A stretch of 57,223 nt of DNA from an uncultured Clostridia bacterium (GCA_934168355.1 CAKPNI010000008.1:1-57223), one strand, 5' to 3'; positions 25,554-34,824 are shown, counted from the stretch's first letter. Made by a program: numbers and translations. Notes: generated from the sequence alone by a model not told the origin.

Positions 25554-25731
25554 TCAATAAAAGACGTATGAAAATCAAGAATAAAAAAATTTAATATAAA
25601 AAACGACTAACTTTATTGCCAAAATAAAAAATAGCTTATTTTTGATTTTGACGTGTATAAAAATAAATTATACTTTTTTAAATTTTAAAAGAAATAAAAA
25701 ATAGCCAAAGACTGAAAGTATATAAATATAA

Positions 25732-25879
25732 ACTTTTAAAAAGTACAGGAAAGGTTATGTAAACCGAACAAAATATCTTGTTCCACGGAAAATTGGAAAA
25801 ATATGGTATATCAAAATGGACTAAGTACAGTGAAATGTACGCATACAAGGATTTAATGGAAAAAGGAGGAAATAATTAA
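25732..25879 (+). other. Possible small recoded gene or gene remnant before mnmG
   Basis: The 25554-25880 spacer has no ordinary gene. A frame from 25732 runs to CGG at 25786-25788 (RTKYLVP), and in the +1 frame continues as GKLEKYGISKWTKYSEMYA to a TAA at 25877-25879, two bases before the mnmG ATG. The composition looks protein-like and less AT-rich than the spacer. No ATG, GTG or TTG start is in frame, so it may be a remnant or chance. Confidence 0.25.
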
Positions 25880-25880
25880 A

Positions 25881-27755
25881 ATGAGTTATATAGCAGGAAA
25901 TTATGATGTTGCAGTAATAGGAGCAGGTCATGCAGGATGTGAAGCAGCTTTAGCATCAGCAAGAATGGGAATGAAAACTTTGGTTTTTTCAATAAGTTTA
26001 GAGGCAGTTGCAAATATGCCTTGTAATCCACATATAGGAGGAAGTTCAAAAGGTCATTTGGTAAGAGAAATTGACTGTCTTGGTGGAGAAATGGGAAAGA
26101 ATATAGATAAGACTATGATACAAATTAAAATGTTAAATACATCTAAAGGACCAGCAGTTCATTCTTTAAGAGCACAAGCTGATAGAAAAAGATATCAGAT
26201 GGAAATGAAACATACTTTGGAAAAACAAGAAAATTTGGAATTAAAGCAAGCTGAAATTGTAAATATTGAAGTTGAAGATGGAAAAGTTAAGTCTTTGGAA
26301 ACAGATGTAGGTGCAATATATAATGTTAAAAATATTATTATTGCAACAGGAACATATTTAGAGGGAAAGATATTTATTGGAGATTATTCAAAGGAGAGTG
26401 GACCTGATGGAGTATTTCCAGCAAATAAACTTGCTAAGTGTCTTGAAAAATTGGGTGTTAAATTAATTAGGTTTAAGACAGGAACACCTGCAAGAATTAA
26501 TAGAAAAAGTATTGATTTTAGTAAAATGGAAGTTCAAAAAGGTGATGAAGATATAGTACCATTTTCTTTAGATGATGAAGTTAAAGATTTTGAGCAACAA
26601 GATTGTTATTTGACTTATACAAATGAGGAAACACATAAAATAATAAGAGAAAATTTACATAGGTCTCCATTATATGCAGGAAAAATTGAGGGAACAGGAC
26701 CAAGATATTGTCCATCTATAGAGGATAAAGTTGTAAGATTTAGTGATAAACCAAGACATCAAGTTTTCATTGAGCCAATCGGGCTTGATACTGATGAAAT
26801 GTATGCACAAGGAATGAGTTCATCTCTTCCAGAAGATGTACAAATTGCAATGTACAGAACTTTGCCGGGACTAGAGCATTGTGAGTTTACAAGGCCTGCT
26901 TATGCGATAGAATATGACTCTATTGACCCATCAAAGTTAAAATTATCATTAGAATATAAAGATATAGATGGTTTATTTTTTGCAGGACAGACAAATGGAA
27001 CTTCTGGCTATGAGGAAGCAGCTTGCCAAGGTTTGATTGCAGGAATTAATAGTGCATTAAAAATAAAAAGAAAAAATCCTGTTATTTTAGACAGAACACA
27101 AGGTTATATTGGTGTTTTAATTGATGATATTGTTACAAAAGGAACAAATGAACCATATAGAATGATGACTTCTAGGGCTGAATATAGATTATTGCTTCGC
27201 CAAGATAATGCAGATTTAAGGTTAACTGAGATTGGACATGAAATTGGGCTTATATCTGATGAAAGATATCAAAGATTTTTACAAAAAAAAGCTAATATTG
27301 AAAAAGAAATGGAAAGATTAAGACAAACAGTTGTAAAACCTACTGAAAATGTAAATGAGTTTTTAAAAGAAAAAGGTACAACACCTTTATCTACTGGTTC
27401 TAAGCTTTCAGAATTGTTAAAAAGAACAGAAATTAGATACAAGGATTTAGAAGAAATTGATGATAATATGCCTAAGCTTTCAGCTCAAGAGAAAGAAGAA
27501 GTTGAAATTCAGATTAAATATGAGGGATATATCAAAATGGAAGAGGAACAGGTTGCGAAATTTAAGAAAATGGAGAGTAAAACTCTTTCTGAAGATATTG
27601 TTTACCAAGATATTAAAGGTTTAAGTTTGGAAGCAAGGCAAAAGCTAGATAAAATAAAACCTTTATCAATTGGCCAAGCTTCAAGAATTTCAGGGGTTTC
27701 GCCTGCTGATATAAATGTGCTTTTAATTTATTTACAGATGAAAAACAAAGATTAA
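25881..27755 (+). CDS. mnmG: tRNA uridine-34 modification enzyme MnmG (GidA)
   Basis: 624 residues, full length. FAD-binding GAGHAGCEAALASARMG at the N-terminus, the GidA signature GPRYCPSIEDK, and SRAEYRLLLRQDNADLRL near the C-terminal third. It works with MnmE to modify U34 of tRNAs that read NNA/NNG codons. GGAGG precedes the ATG. It is followed by rsmG, the usual order. Confidence 0.98.
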   Translation: MSYIAGNYDVAVIGAGHAGCEAALASARMGMKTLVFSISLEAVANMPCNPHIGGSSKGHLVREIDCLGGEMGKNIDKTMIQIKMLNTSKGPAVHSLRAQADRKRYQMEMKHTLEKQENLELKQAEIVNIEVEDGKVKSLETDVGAIYNVKNIIIATGTYLEGKIFIGDYSKESGPDGVFPANKLAKCLEKLGVKLIRFKTGTPARINRKSIDFSKMEVQKGDEDIVPFSLDDEVKDFEQQDCYLTYTNEETHKIIRENLHRSPLYAGKIEGTGPRYCPSIEDKVVRFSDKPRHQVFIEPIGLDTDEMYAQGMSSSLPEDVQIAMYRTLPGLEHCEFTRPAYAIEYDSIDPSKLKLSLEYKDIDGLFFAGQTNGTSGYEEAACQGLIAGINSALKIKRKNPVILDRTQGYIGVLIDDIVTKGTNEPYRMMTSRAEYRLLLRQDNADLRLTEIGHEIGLISDERYQRFLQKKANIEKEMERLRQTVVKPTENVNEFLKEKGTTPLSTGSKLSELLKRTEIRYKDLEEIDDNMPKLSAQEKEEVEIQIKYEGYIKMEEEQVAKFKKMESKTLSEDIVYQDIKGLSLEARQKLDKIKPLSIGQASRISGVSPADINVLLIYLQMKNKD

Positions 27756-27772
27756 TAGAAAGGATTGTATGA

Positions 27773-28492
27773 ATGGAAAGTAATTTTAACGAAAATATGA
27801 AAAAATTAATGAATGAAATTGGTGTAGATATAACAGAAAATCAAATATCTAAGTTTTATGATTATATGAATCTGCTTTTAGAGTGGAATGAAAAGATTAA
27901 TTTGACTGCTATTACTAAGCCTGATGAGATTGTTTTGAAACATTTTGTGGATTGCCTTACAATTCAAAAGTATATGGAGGATAATAAAAAAATAGTTGAT
28001 ATTGGAACAGGCGCTGGTTTTCCGGGAGTTCCTCTTGCTATTGTGAATGATAAGTGCAAGTTTACCTTGGTTGATTCTTTGAATAAGAGAATAAATTTTT
28101 TAAATGAAATTAAAGATAAATTAAATTTAAAGAATGTTTCTGCAATTCATTCAAGAGCAGAGGAATTTGACCAAAATAAGATGTATAGGGAAAACTTTGA
28201 TATTGCAGTGTCGAGAGCTGTTGCAAATTTATGTGTGTTATCTGAATATTTGCTTCCAGCTGTTAAAGTTGGTGGAAAGGTTATTTGTATGAAAGGAAGT
28301 CAGATTGAGGAGGAGCTAAATGATGCTAAGTTTGCTTTGAAAGAGCTTGGTGGCACAGTTAAATTTGTTGATGAGTTTTTATTGCCGGGGACAGATATGA
28401 AAAGAAATGTTGTTGTTATTGAGAAGGTTAAGGAGACTCCTAAAAGGTATCCTAGAAAGGCAGGTACTCCTGCTAAGCAACCTTTGAAATAG
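27773..28492 (+). CDS. rsmG: 16S rRNA m7G527 methyltransferase RsmG (GidB)
   Basis: 239 residues. The SAM-binding motif DIGTGAGFPGVPLAI and VDSLNKRINFL, plus FDIAVSRAVANL, identify RsmG. It methylates G527 of 16S rRNA. The C-terminal about 20 residues (PRKAGTPAKQPLK) are the standard tail. It begins 18 bases after mnmG and ends at a terminator. Confidence 0.97.
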   Translation: MESNFNENMKKLMNEIGVDITENQISKFYDYMNLLLEWNEKINLTAITKPDEIVLKHFVDCLTIQKYMEDNKKIVDIGTGAGFPGVPLAIVNDKCKFTLVDSLNKRINFLNEIKDKLNLKNVSAIHSRAEEFDQNKMYRENFDIAVSRAVANLCVLSEYLLPAVKVGGKVICMKGSQIEEELNDAKFALKELGGTVKFVDEFLLPGTDMKRNVVVIEKVKETPKRYPRKAGTPAKQPLK

Positions 28493-28502
28493 TAGTACTA
28501 AT

Positions 28503-28543
28503 TTGACAGTTTTTTGCACAAGTGGAAAGCTGTCAATTTTTTT
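28503..28543 (+). terminator. Terminator after rsmG
   Basis: An 11-bp stem (28503-28513 with 28526-28536, one mismatch) followed by seven T. Confidence 0.8.
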
Positions 28544-28592
28544 GTGGAACAATGATTGAGGTGTTCGGTTTCCGTAATGTTGGGGGTGTATT

Positions 28593-28631
28593 TTTGTCAC
28601 ATTTTGTCGAATTTTGTCGAAAAGTGTCGAA
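28593..28631 (+). promoter_or_regulatory. Array of four Spo0A boxes at 10-bp phase
   Basis: TTTGTCACA (28593), TTTGTCGAA (28603), TTTGTCGAA (28613) and AGTGTCGAA (28623) follow one another every 10 bp. Two match the Spo0A consensus exactly and two nearly. The array lies 81-119 bases upstream of the -35 of the parA promoter, in the 342-base gap between rsmG and parA. Confidence 0.75.
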
Positions 28632-28711
28632 TTGGTTTTGAGATTTTTTTAGTGCAAAATTGTGAACGGTTTGAAAGTTAAAAAAATTATTCAAAATTTA
28701 AAAATTTTGTA

Positions 28712-28740
28712 TTGACATATTTGGAATATTTGTATATGAT
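28712..28740 (+). promoter_or_regulatory. parAB promoter
   Basis: TTGACA (28712-28717), a 17-bp spacer and TATGAT (28735-28740). Confidence 0.75.
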
Positions 28741-28834
28741 TAGGTATATTGAAAAAAGAGAAAAAAGAGTTAACATAAAAAACAAAATGTACCCAGAAGA
28801 AAAAAGTTTTTAGGTACATAATGGAGGAAGAAAA

Positions 28835-29623
28835 TTGGGAAAAATAGTATCAGTAGCAAATCAAAAAGGTGGAGTTGGAAAAACTACCACAACAGTTAAT
28901 TTGAGTACAATTTTAGCAAAAAGAGGAAAGAAAGTATTACTTATTGACACTGACCCTCAGGGGAATGCAACAAGTGGTTTGGGAATTGAAAAGGAATCTG
29001 ATTTATCAACTTATGATTTACTTATAACAGATGTGGCAGCAGAAGATATTATTCAGGAAACAGCTATTAAGAATTTGTATATAACTCCGTCAAATATGAA
29101 TTTGGCAGGAGCTGAGGTGCAGTTGGTTTCTATGATGTCAAGGGAACAGAGAATGAAAGAAAAGCTTGATGTTATTAAGGATAAGTTCGATTTTATTTTG
29201 ATAGATTGTCCACCATCACTTGGGTTAATTACATTAAATGCATTTACTGCATCTGATAGTGTGCTTATACCTGTTCAGTGTGAATATTATGCTCTTGAAG
29301 GATTGGGACAACTTTTAAATACTGTTGAATTGGTAAGAAAACATTTAAACAAGAATTTATATGTTGAGGGTGCAATCTTAACAATGTATGATATAAGGAC
29401 AAATCTTGCAAATCAGGTTGTAAGAGAAGTTAAGAGGTTTTTCCAAAATAAGGTTTATAAGACTGTAATACCTAGAAATGTAAAGGTAAGTGAAGCACCA
29501 AGTTATGGAATGCCAATAACTATATATGACCCAAAATCAAAAGGTGCAAGAAGTTATGAAAAATTTGCAAAAGAGTTTCTAAAATGGAATGAACTAGAAC
29601 AAAAGGCAAGAGCCTTAAAATAA
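28835..29623 (+). CDS. parA: Chromosome-partitioning ATPase ParA (Soj)
   Basis: 262 residues, with deviant Walker A KGGVGKTTT at the N-terminus, DTDPQGNATSGLG and the Walker B DCPPSLG region. Dynamic DNA-bound ParA dimers move or regulate ParB-parS complexes and, in Bacillus, DnaA. The start codon is TTG at 28835 with GGAGGA upstream. It forms an operon with parB 26 bases downstream. Confidence 0.97.
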   Translation: MGKIVSVANQKGGVGKTTTTVNLSTILAKRGKKVLLIDTDPQGNATSGLGIEKESDLSTYDLLITDVAAEDIIQETAIKNLYITPSNMNLAGAEVQLVSMMSREQRMKEKLDVIKDKFDFILIDCPPSLGLITLNAFTASDSVLIPVQCEYYALEGLGQLLNTVELVRKHLNKNLYVEGAILTMYDIRTNLANQVVREVKRFFQNKVYKTVIPRNVKVSEAPSYGMPITIYDPKSKGARSYEKFAKEFLKWNELEQKARALK

Positions 29624-29649
29624 GATAACAAAAGGGAGGAGTAGTACAA

Positions 29650-30501
29650 ATGGTAAAAAAGACAGGATTAGGAAAAGGATTAGACGCATTGTTTTCAATG
29701 CCAGTAGTAGAGGAAGAAAAATTACAATCAGATGATTCTTTACAAAATTTAAAAATAATAGATATAGAGCCAAATAGAGAGCAACCAAGAAAAACATTTA
29801 ATGAAGAATCTATTTCGGAGCTTGCAGAATCTATAAAAATGTATGGAGTTATTCAACCAATAGTTGTTACAAAAAAAGATGGATATTATGCAATTATTGC
29901 AGGAGAAAGAAGATGGAGAGCTGCAAAAAAAGCGGGATTAGTAGAAATTCCAGCAATAATTAGAGATGATAATGACAGAAAAAATAAAGAGATTGCATTA
30001 ATAGAAAATATGCAAAGAGAGGACTTAAATGCATTTGAAAAGGCAACTGGAATAAGGGCTTTAATGGATGAATACAATATGACACAAGAAGAAATTGCAA
30101 AGGTTTTAGGAAAGGGAAGAAGTAGTATTGCGAATTCTGTTAGAGTTTTAAATTTAAGTCCAGATGTATTAGAATTTGCAAAACAAGGGAAACTTACAGA
30201 GGGACATTGTAAGGCACTTCTTGCAATTACAGACCCTAAAAAACAATATGAAATGGCTAAAAGAATGATTGAAAGAGGAGACTCTGTAAGACAAGCTGAA
30301 AAGAAAGTTCACCATCAAAAAAATAATACAAATACAGCTGAAAAGTATGCTGCTGTTTATAAGGATATAGAAGATAGATTTCAAGGATTTTTTGGAACTA
30401 AAGTTAAAATTGATGCAGGTAGACGTAGTGGAAAAATAATAATTAATTATACAAATAATGATGAATTGGAAAGAATACTTGGATTGATAAAACATGATTA
30501 A
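29650..30501 (+). CDS. parB: Chromosome-partitioning CTPase ParB (Spo0J)
   Basis: 283 residues. An N-terminal ParA-stimulating peptide rich in Lys (KKTGLGKGLDALF), CTP-binding motifs EPNREQPRK and GERRWRAAKKAG, the ENMQREDLNAFEKA helix, a helix-turn-helix (TQEEIAKVLGKGRSSIAN) and a C-terminal dimer domain. It binds parS and spreads. I see no clear parS site in the window. GGAGG precedes the ATG. Confidence 0.97.
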   Translation: MVKKTGLGKGLDALFSMPVVEEEKLQSDDSLQNLKIIDIEPNREQPRKTFNEESISELAESIKMYGVIQPIVVTKKDGYYAIIAGERRWRAAKKAGLVEIPAIIRDDNDRKNKEIALIENMQREDLNAFEKATGIRALMDEYNMTQEEIAKVLGKGRSSIANSVRVLNLSPDVLEFAKQGKLTEGHCKALLAITDPKKQYEMAKRMIERGDSVRQAEKKVHHQKNNTNTAEKYAAVYKDIEDRFQGFFGTKVKIDAGRRSGKIIINYTNNDELERILGLIKHD

Positions 30502-30519
30502 GGAACTAGGAGGATTAAA

Positions 30520-30999
30520 TTGAGTTTTTTACATAGTGATTTATTTTTAATAATTATATTTATATTGAACATTGTTTTATTAATATGGTCAATTATAAGT
30601 AATATTAGGATAAGAAATATACATAATAAAGATAAAATTTTTATGGAAAAACTAGGGGATGGAAAAAATATTAAAGAAGATTTGGATAATTATATGAGAA
30701 GAGTTTCTAGCTCTGAAGAAGAAATTAGAAAGCTTTCTTTGTATTATAAGGAAATTGACGAAAAAACGAAAAATTGTATTCAAAAGGTTGGCATTTTTAG
30801 ATATAATGCTTATAAAGATACAGGAAGCGATTTGAGTTTCGCAGTTTGTTTATTAGATGAAAAAAATGATGGAGTAGTTTTTAATGGTATATATTCAAGG
30901 GATATGTCAAATATTTATGCTAAACCTATTGAGAATGGTTTGTCTAAGTATAAGGTTACTCCAGAGGAGCAAGAGGCTATAAATAGAGCAATAATATAA
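30520..30999 (+). CDS. DUF4446 family membrane-anchored protein
   Basis: 159 residues. One N-terminal membrane helix (LIIIFILNIVLLIWSII), a coiled-coil region, then the conserved block VGIFRYNAYKDTGSDLSFA followed by LLDEKNDGVVFNGIYSRD. This family lies next to parB in many Firmicutes and its function is unknown. TTG start at 30520 with AGGAGG upstream. It ends the parAB unit. Confidence 0.88.
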   Translation: MSFLHSDLFLIIIFILNIVLLIWSIISNIRIRNIHNKDKIFMEKLGDGKNIKEDLDNYMRRVSSSEEEIRKLSLYYKEIDEKTKNCIQKVGIFRYNAYKDTGSDLSFAVCLLDEKNDGVVFNGIYSRDMSNIYAKPIENGLSKYKVTPEEQEAINRAII

Positions 31000-31009
31000 T
31001 ATAATGTTA

Positions 31010-31049
31010 AAGGAAGTTAGAGATCTTTTTCTAATTTCCTTTTTTTTTT
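31010..31049 (+). terminator. Terminator of the parAB-DUF4446 unit
   Basis: AAAGGAAGTTAGA pairs with TCTAATTTCCTTT and is followed by a run of T. Confidence 0.85.
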
Positions 31050-31059
31050 GTCAATTATA

Positions 31060-31088
31060 TTGCCATATTTTGTTTTTATATGTATAAT
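31060..31088 (+). promoter_or_regulatory. Promoter of the beta-propeller gene
   Basis: TTGCCA (31060-31065), a 17-bp spacer and TATAAT (31083-31088). Confidence 0.65.
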
Positions 31089-31108
31089 TATGTCTAGGGG
31101 GGATGTAT

Positions 31109-33082
31109 ATGGATAGAAAAAAATTATCTATAATAATTGTTATTTTAATTATAATTTTTACAATGTTAGTAAATATTATAAAAAATAATAACACACAAGA
31201 ATTAAGAAGTATAAGATCAGAAAAGCAACTTATTTCGATTTACAATGAAAGAGAAGATGACGTAAACATACCAGCGCTACTTGGAACAATGCCTTTTGGT
31301 TATATAAAAAAAGCTGGAGATTCAAGAATTAGAAGTTTGCATCGAACAGCTTCACCTAATTCTGTTGGCAATGCTATTGATGGTATATCGGCAGATTCAA
31401 CTGCTACTTCATCATCTAAAAAAGACTACTCTACAACAAATATTCAAGTTGAGAATGTAGATGAAGCAGATATAACAAAAACAGATGGAAAATATATTTA
31501 TTCGATATCTGAAAAAAATGTTATAATTACAAATGTAGAAGATCCTTCAAACATGGAAGTAGTGGCAAAACTTGATGCAGGAGATTATATTCCAGAGGAT
31601 ATAATTTTGTATGAAAACAAGTTAGCAGTTATTTCAACAGGTGCTTCAACTGCTGAAAAAAATAATACAAAAGTTAAAATTTTTGACGTTACCAATAAAT
31701 CTGCAGTATCAACTACAGAAGAATATATTTTATATTCAGAATATTACACATCAAGATGTATAAATGGTAAGCTAATTGTAATTTGTTCAGGAGATATGAG
31801 AGTAGTAGATGACAAAATAGTAACATATTACAACGAAAATAATATTCAAAAGGATATAGGACTTAATAATATAAAATATCTAAAAGATAAAAAAGAAAGT
31901 TATCAAACAATAATATCAAGTATAGATTTAAATAAAAACGAAAGTGTACAAGTTCGTGAATATTTATTTGATATCCAAAATGCATATGTTTCAGAAAATA
32001 ATGTTTATTTATTAAATGAAAATTATGAACAACAAACAGAAGTTTTGAGAGATGTAAAAAATTTACTATTAAAAGGCGTGATAAAATATATTAGGGATTC
32101 ATATGATGACGATTATGATGATGAAAAATATACTACTATATACAAATTTAAAATAAATGAAGATGGAACACTAAGTTATCAAAGAAAAGCTAAAACCAAA
32201 GGAAGAACGATTAATCAATTTTCTATTGATGAATATAATAATAATTTAAGGATTGCAGTGCAAGGAGATGAAGGCTCAAGAATTGTTGTATTTGATGAAG
32301 AATTAAGGCAAATAGGAAACACAGAATATCTTTCAAAAGGAGAAAAGATGTATTCAACGAGATTTTTGGAAAATAAAGCATATATGGTAACTTACAAAAA
32401 TACAGATCCATTATATGTAATAGATTTATCTAATCCAAAAAATCCAAATGTGTTAGGAGAATTAAAAATACCTGGTTATAGTACATATTTGCATCCATAT
32501 GATGAAAATCATTTAATAGGAATTGGAATGCAAACAGAAGAAAATATTATAAGAGATTCTTCAGGAAAAGTAACAAGAACATCGGCTAAAATAACGGGAA
32601 TGAAAATGGCTTTATTTGATGTAAGTGATGTATCTAACCCTATTCAAATTTCTCAAACAATTATAGGGGATAGTAATACAACATCCGCAATATTGGAAAA
32701 TCATAAAGCGTTGCTATTCTCAAAAGAAAAAGAAATTATAGCAATACCTGTAAATTCTTATCCATCTACTTTTGAAATAACACTAAGTGACAAGAATGAT
32801 GTAAGTAAAATGGAAACATTATATACAAATTATGACATGAAATATACATCAGAAGGATATTTTGTATATAATATAAATTTAAGTGATGGATTTAAACTTA
32901 AAGGTGTAATTGAACATCAAAAACAACAATCAAAATATTCATATAGTTTTAATTATTCAGGTAAACTTTTAAGAGGATTATGGATAAAAAATAATATATT
33001 TACTGTATCGGAAGATATGATAAAGGTAAATAACCTTAGTGATTTAAGTCAAATATCAGAAATAAAAATAAACAATAGATAG
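31109..33082 (+). CDS. Secreted, membrane-anchored beta-propeller protein
   Basis: About 657 residues. A signal anchor (LSIIIVILIIIFTMLVNII) is followed by an extracellular beta-propeller with the family motif YSTTNIQVENVDEADITKTD and repeated blade sequences (for example YVIDLSNPKNPNVLGELKIP). This domain family is common in clostridia and archaea; its role is unknown and binding of a wall or extracellular ligand is assumed. I use the ATG at 31109 because the ATG at 31103 is fused to the GGGGGG site. It is probably cotranscribed with the next small gene. Confidence 0.85.
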   Translation: MDRKKLSIIIVILIIIFTMLVNIIKNNNTQELRSIRSEKQLISIYNEREDDVNIPALLGTMPFGYIKKAGDSRIRSLHRTASPNSVGNAIDGISADSTATSSSKKDYSTTNIQVENVDEADITKTDGKYIYSISEKNVIITNVEDPSNMEVVAKLDAGDYIPEDIILYENKLAVISTGASTAEKNNTKVKIFDVTNKSAVSTTEEYILYSEYYTSRCINGKLIVICSGDMRVVDDKIVTYYNENNIQKDIGLNNIKYLKDKKESYQTIISSIDLNKNESVQVREYLFDIQNAYVSENNVYLLNENYEQQTEVLRDVKNLLLKGVIKYIRDSYDDDYDDEKYTTIYKFKINEDGTLSYQRKAKTKGRTINQFSIDEYNNNLRIAVQGDEGSRIVVFDEELRQIGNTEYLSKGEKMYSTRFLENKAYMVTYKNTDPLYVIDLSNPKNPNVLGELKIPGYSTYLHPYDENHLIGIGMQTEENIIRDSSGKVTRTSAKITGMKMALFDVSDVSNPIQISQTIIGDSNTTSAILENHKALLFSKEKEIIAIPVNSYPSTFEITLSDKNDVSKMETLYTNYDMKYTSEGYFVYNINLSDGFKLKGVIEHQKQQSKYSYSFNYSGKLLRGLWIKNNIFTVSEDMIKVNNLSDLSQISEIKINNR

Positions 33083-33094
33083 GAGGATGTTATT

Positions 33095-33367
33095 ATGAAT
33101 GAAGATAAAGTTGAAGTAAAAGATAGAAAGAAAAGTGCAATGGCAATTGCTAGTTTGCCATTAGGTATTATATCAATAGTATTCAATTTATTTTGGTATA
33201 TTAGTATTCCAACAGGTATTATTGCAATTATATTTGGAACAAAAACAATAAAAAAAGTTGGAAGCAAATTAGGAAAAGCAGGACTTATTACAGGAATTGT
33301 TGGAGTATCACTATGTGTATTTGTATATATTAGTTTAGTTATATTATTATTTATTAGATATATATAA
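33095..33367 (+). CDS. DUF4190-type small membrane protein
   Basis: 90 residues with two to three membrane helices: AMAIASLPLGIISIVFNLFW, ISIPTGIIAIIFGTK and the Gly-rich GKAGLITGIVGVSL followed by a last helix. The pattern fits DUF4190. Function unknown. It lies 12 bases after the propeller gene with AGGAGG upstream. Confidence 0.75.
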   Translation: MNEDKVEVKDRKKSAMAIASLPLGIISIVFNLFWYISIPTGIIAIIFGTKTIKKVGSKLGKAGLITGIVGVSLCVFVYISLVILLFIRYI

Positions 33368-33453
33368 ATTACTTAATGTCGTTAATAATAAAAACAAATT
33401 TTAAATATTAATTGACATTTGGCCGACAAATTAAAAAAATAATAAAAAAACTA

Positions 33454-33483
33454 TTGACAAACAATAGCCAAATATGTTAGTAT
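33454..33483 (+). promoter_or_regulatory. Promoter of the tRNA-Ser pair
   Basis: TTGACA (33454-33459), an 18-bp spacer and TAGTAT (33478-33483), about 34 bases before the first tRNA. Confidence 0.6.
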
Positions 33484-33516
33484 ATAAACTGTTCTTAGCG
33501 AAAGCTAGAAACAGTT

Positions 33517-33608
<92 letters not shown>

Positions 33609-33616
33609 AAAAAGAA

Positions 33617-33657
33617 CGTAGAAAAATTGTCATAAAACAATCTTCTACGATTTTTTT
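33617..33657 (+). terminator. Terminator after tRNA-Ser(TGA)
   Basis: CGTAGAAAAATTGT (33617-33630) pairs with ACAATCTTCTACG (33637-33649, one bulge), then a T-run. Confidence 0.75.
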
Positions 33658-33678
33658 ATAATTTAATATATACAATTT

Positions 33679-33768
33679 GGAGAAATACCCAAGTGGTGAA
33701 GGGGACAGTTTGCTAAACTGTTAGGTCGAGTAATCGGCGCGAGGGTTCGAACCCCTCTTTCTCCGCCA
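33679..33768 (+). tRNA. tRNA-Ser (anticodon GCT)
   Basis: A 90-base class II tRNA with long variable arm and CCA. The acceptor GGAGAAA pairs with TTTCTCC and the loop TTGCTAA gives anticodon GCT (33712-33714). Confidence 0.96.
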
Positions 33769-33803
33769 AAAAAATATGAAGATGAGCATCTTCATATTTT
33801 TTT
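33768..33803. terminator. Bidirectional terminator between tRNA-Ser and the deacetylase gene
   Basis: A 17-bp perfect stem (33768-33784 with 33787-33803) with A/T tails on both sides between convergent units. Confidence 0.8.
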
Positions 33804-34602
33804 AATTATACATTAACAATCTAAGACCAAACTTAAAAGTACTCATTCCATGAGACATATTAAGTCTAGGAATTTCATAAATATTATCATTCCTACTAGC
33901 TTTTTTATAATCTTTTTTATTAGGACCATATTTAAAAGCCATTTTGTAGTTACAATCTTTTAAACACTCTTCAATAGTATTATTATATTGTCCAAAAGGA
34001 TAACAAAAAACATCAGTATTTGGATAAAAATTATCAAAATTATTTATATCTTGCACAAGAACATCTTTATCTTGATTTATAGCACCTTGATAATGTAAAT
34101 TATAAGAATGTGAATAAATTTCAATATTTGGATATTCGTTTTTTAAATTATTTAATATATCTTTAGTCATATAAGTTTTTATATTACCATTCCATTCACT
34201 AGATGAAGAATTATCAACAAAAGAACCAACAACAAAAACAGTTGCATTCATATTATAATCTTTCAAAAGTTTAAAAGCATATTCATAATTTGATAAAAAT
34301 CCATCATCAAAAGTAATAAGAACACTTTTATATGGGAGATCTATATTTCCAATTTTCCAATTGTAGAATTCATCCATAGTTAAAGTTTTGTAATTATGTT
34401 TTTTTAAATAATCCAAGTGTTCTTTAAAATTATCTGTTGTAATTGTCCAATCCTTTTCATCAGGAAATTGCTCTTTTTCTTCTTTTGTTGCTATATTATG
34501 ATAGCAAAGAACTGCAATTTTTGGAGATTTGTAAAGGGAAAATAACAAAATAACTACCAAAATTAAAATTAATAATATTAAAGTTTTTATTATATTTTTC
34601 AT
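33802..34602 (-). CDS. Polysaccharide deacetylase (NodB domain)
   Basis: 266 residues: a signal anchor (IIKTLILLILILVVILLFSL), then the NodB fold with the metal motif TFDDG, the HSYNLH (HxxxH-type) histidine pair, and a later CYPFGQYN. Such enzymes remove N-acetyl groups from peptidoglycan or other glycans outside the cell. It is transcribed opposite to the secretion cluster that starts 247 bases away, so no operon link. AAAGG precedes the ATG. Confidence 0.9.
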   Translation of the reverse strand: MKNIIKTLILLILILVVILLFSLYKSPKIAVLCYHNIATKEEKEQFPDEKDWTITTDNFKEHLDYLKKHNYKTLTMDEFYNWKIGNIDLPYKSVLITFDDGFLSNYEYAFKLLKDYNMNATVFVVGSFVDNSSSSEWNGNIKTYMTKDILNNLKNEYPNIEIYSHSYNLHYQGAINQDKDVLVQDINNFDNFYPNTDVFCYPFGQYNNTIEECLKDCNYKMAFKYGPNKKDYKKASRNDNIYEIPRLNMSHGMSTFKFGLRLLMYN

Positions 34603-34688
34603 AAAATCAAGCCTTTCAATTTTTTTCTAATTTTACTATTAAAAAAAATTTTTGTCAATTTATGGGAGACAGATAAAAATACGCAGTA

Positions 34689-34717
34689 TTGACAAAATAG
34701 GAATTTTAAGTTAAAAT
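34689..34717 (+). promoter_or_regulatory. Distal promoter of the secretion cluster
   Basis: TTGACA (34689-34694), a 17-bp spacer and TAAAAT (34712-34717) in the 246-base gap upstream of the first pilin-like gene. Confidence 0.55.
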
Positions 34718-34795
34718 TAAAGATGACGGTATAAAATAAGGGAAAAAATAGAAAAAATAACTAATAAAAATATTGTCAAAAAAAGAAAATAAATG

Positions 34796-34824
34796 TTGCA
34801 AAAAAATACAAAAAGATTTATAAT
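34796..34824 (+). promoter_or_regulatory. Proximal promoter of the secretion cluster
   Basis: TTGCAA (34796-34801), a 17-bp spacer and TATAAT (34819-34824), 24 bases before the ATG. ATTGTCAAA (34772-34780), a one- to two-mismatch Spo0A box, lies just upstream. Confidence 0.65.

Noticed and set aside
25779..25794. parS-like sequence TGTTCCACGGAAAATT
   Set aside because: It matches the parS consensus at only about 12 of 16 positions and lacks the symmetric right half.
34645..34780. TTTGTCAAT-like sequences as Spo0A boxes before the secretion cluster
   Set aside because: The TGTCAA variant overlaps -35-like TTGACA strings and is frequent by chance in such AT-rich DNA; I kept only a mention of the one beside the proximal promoter.
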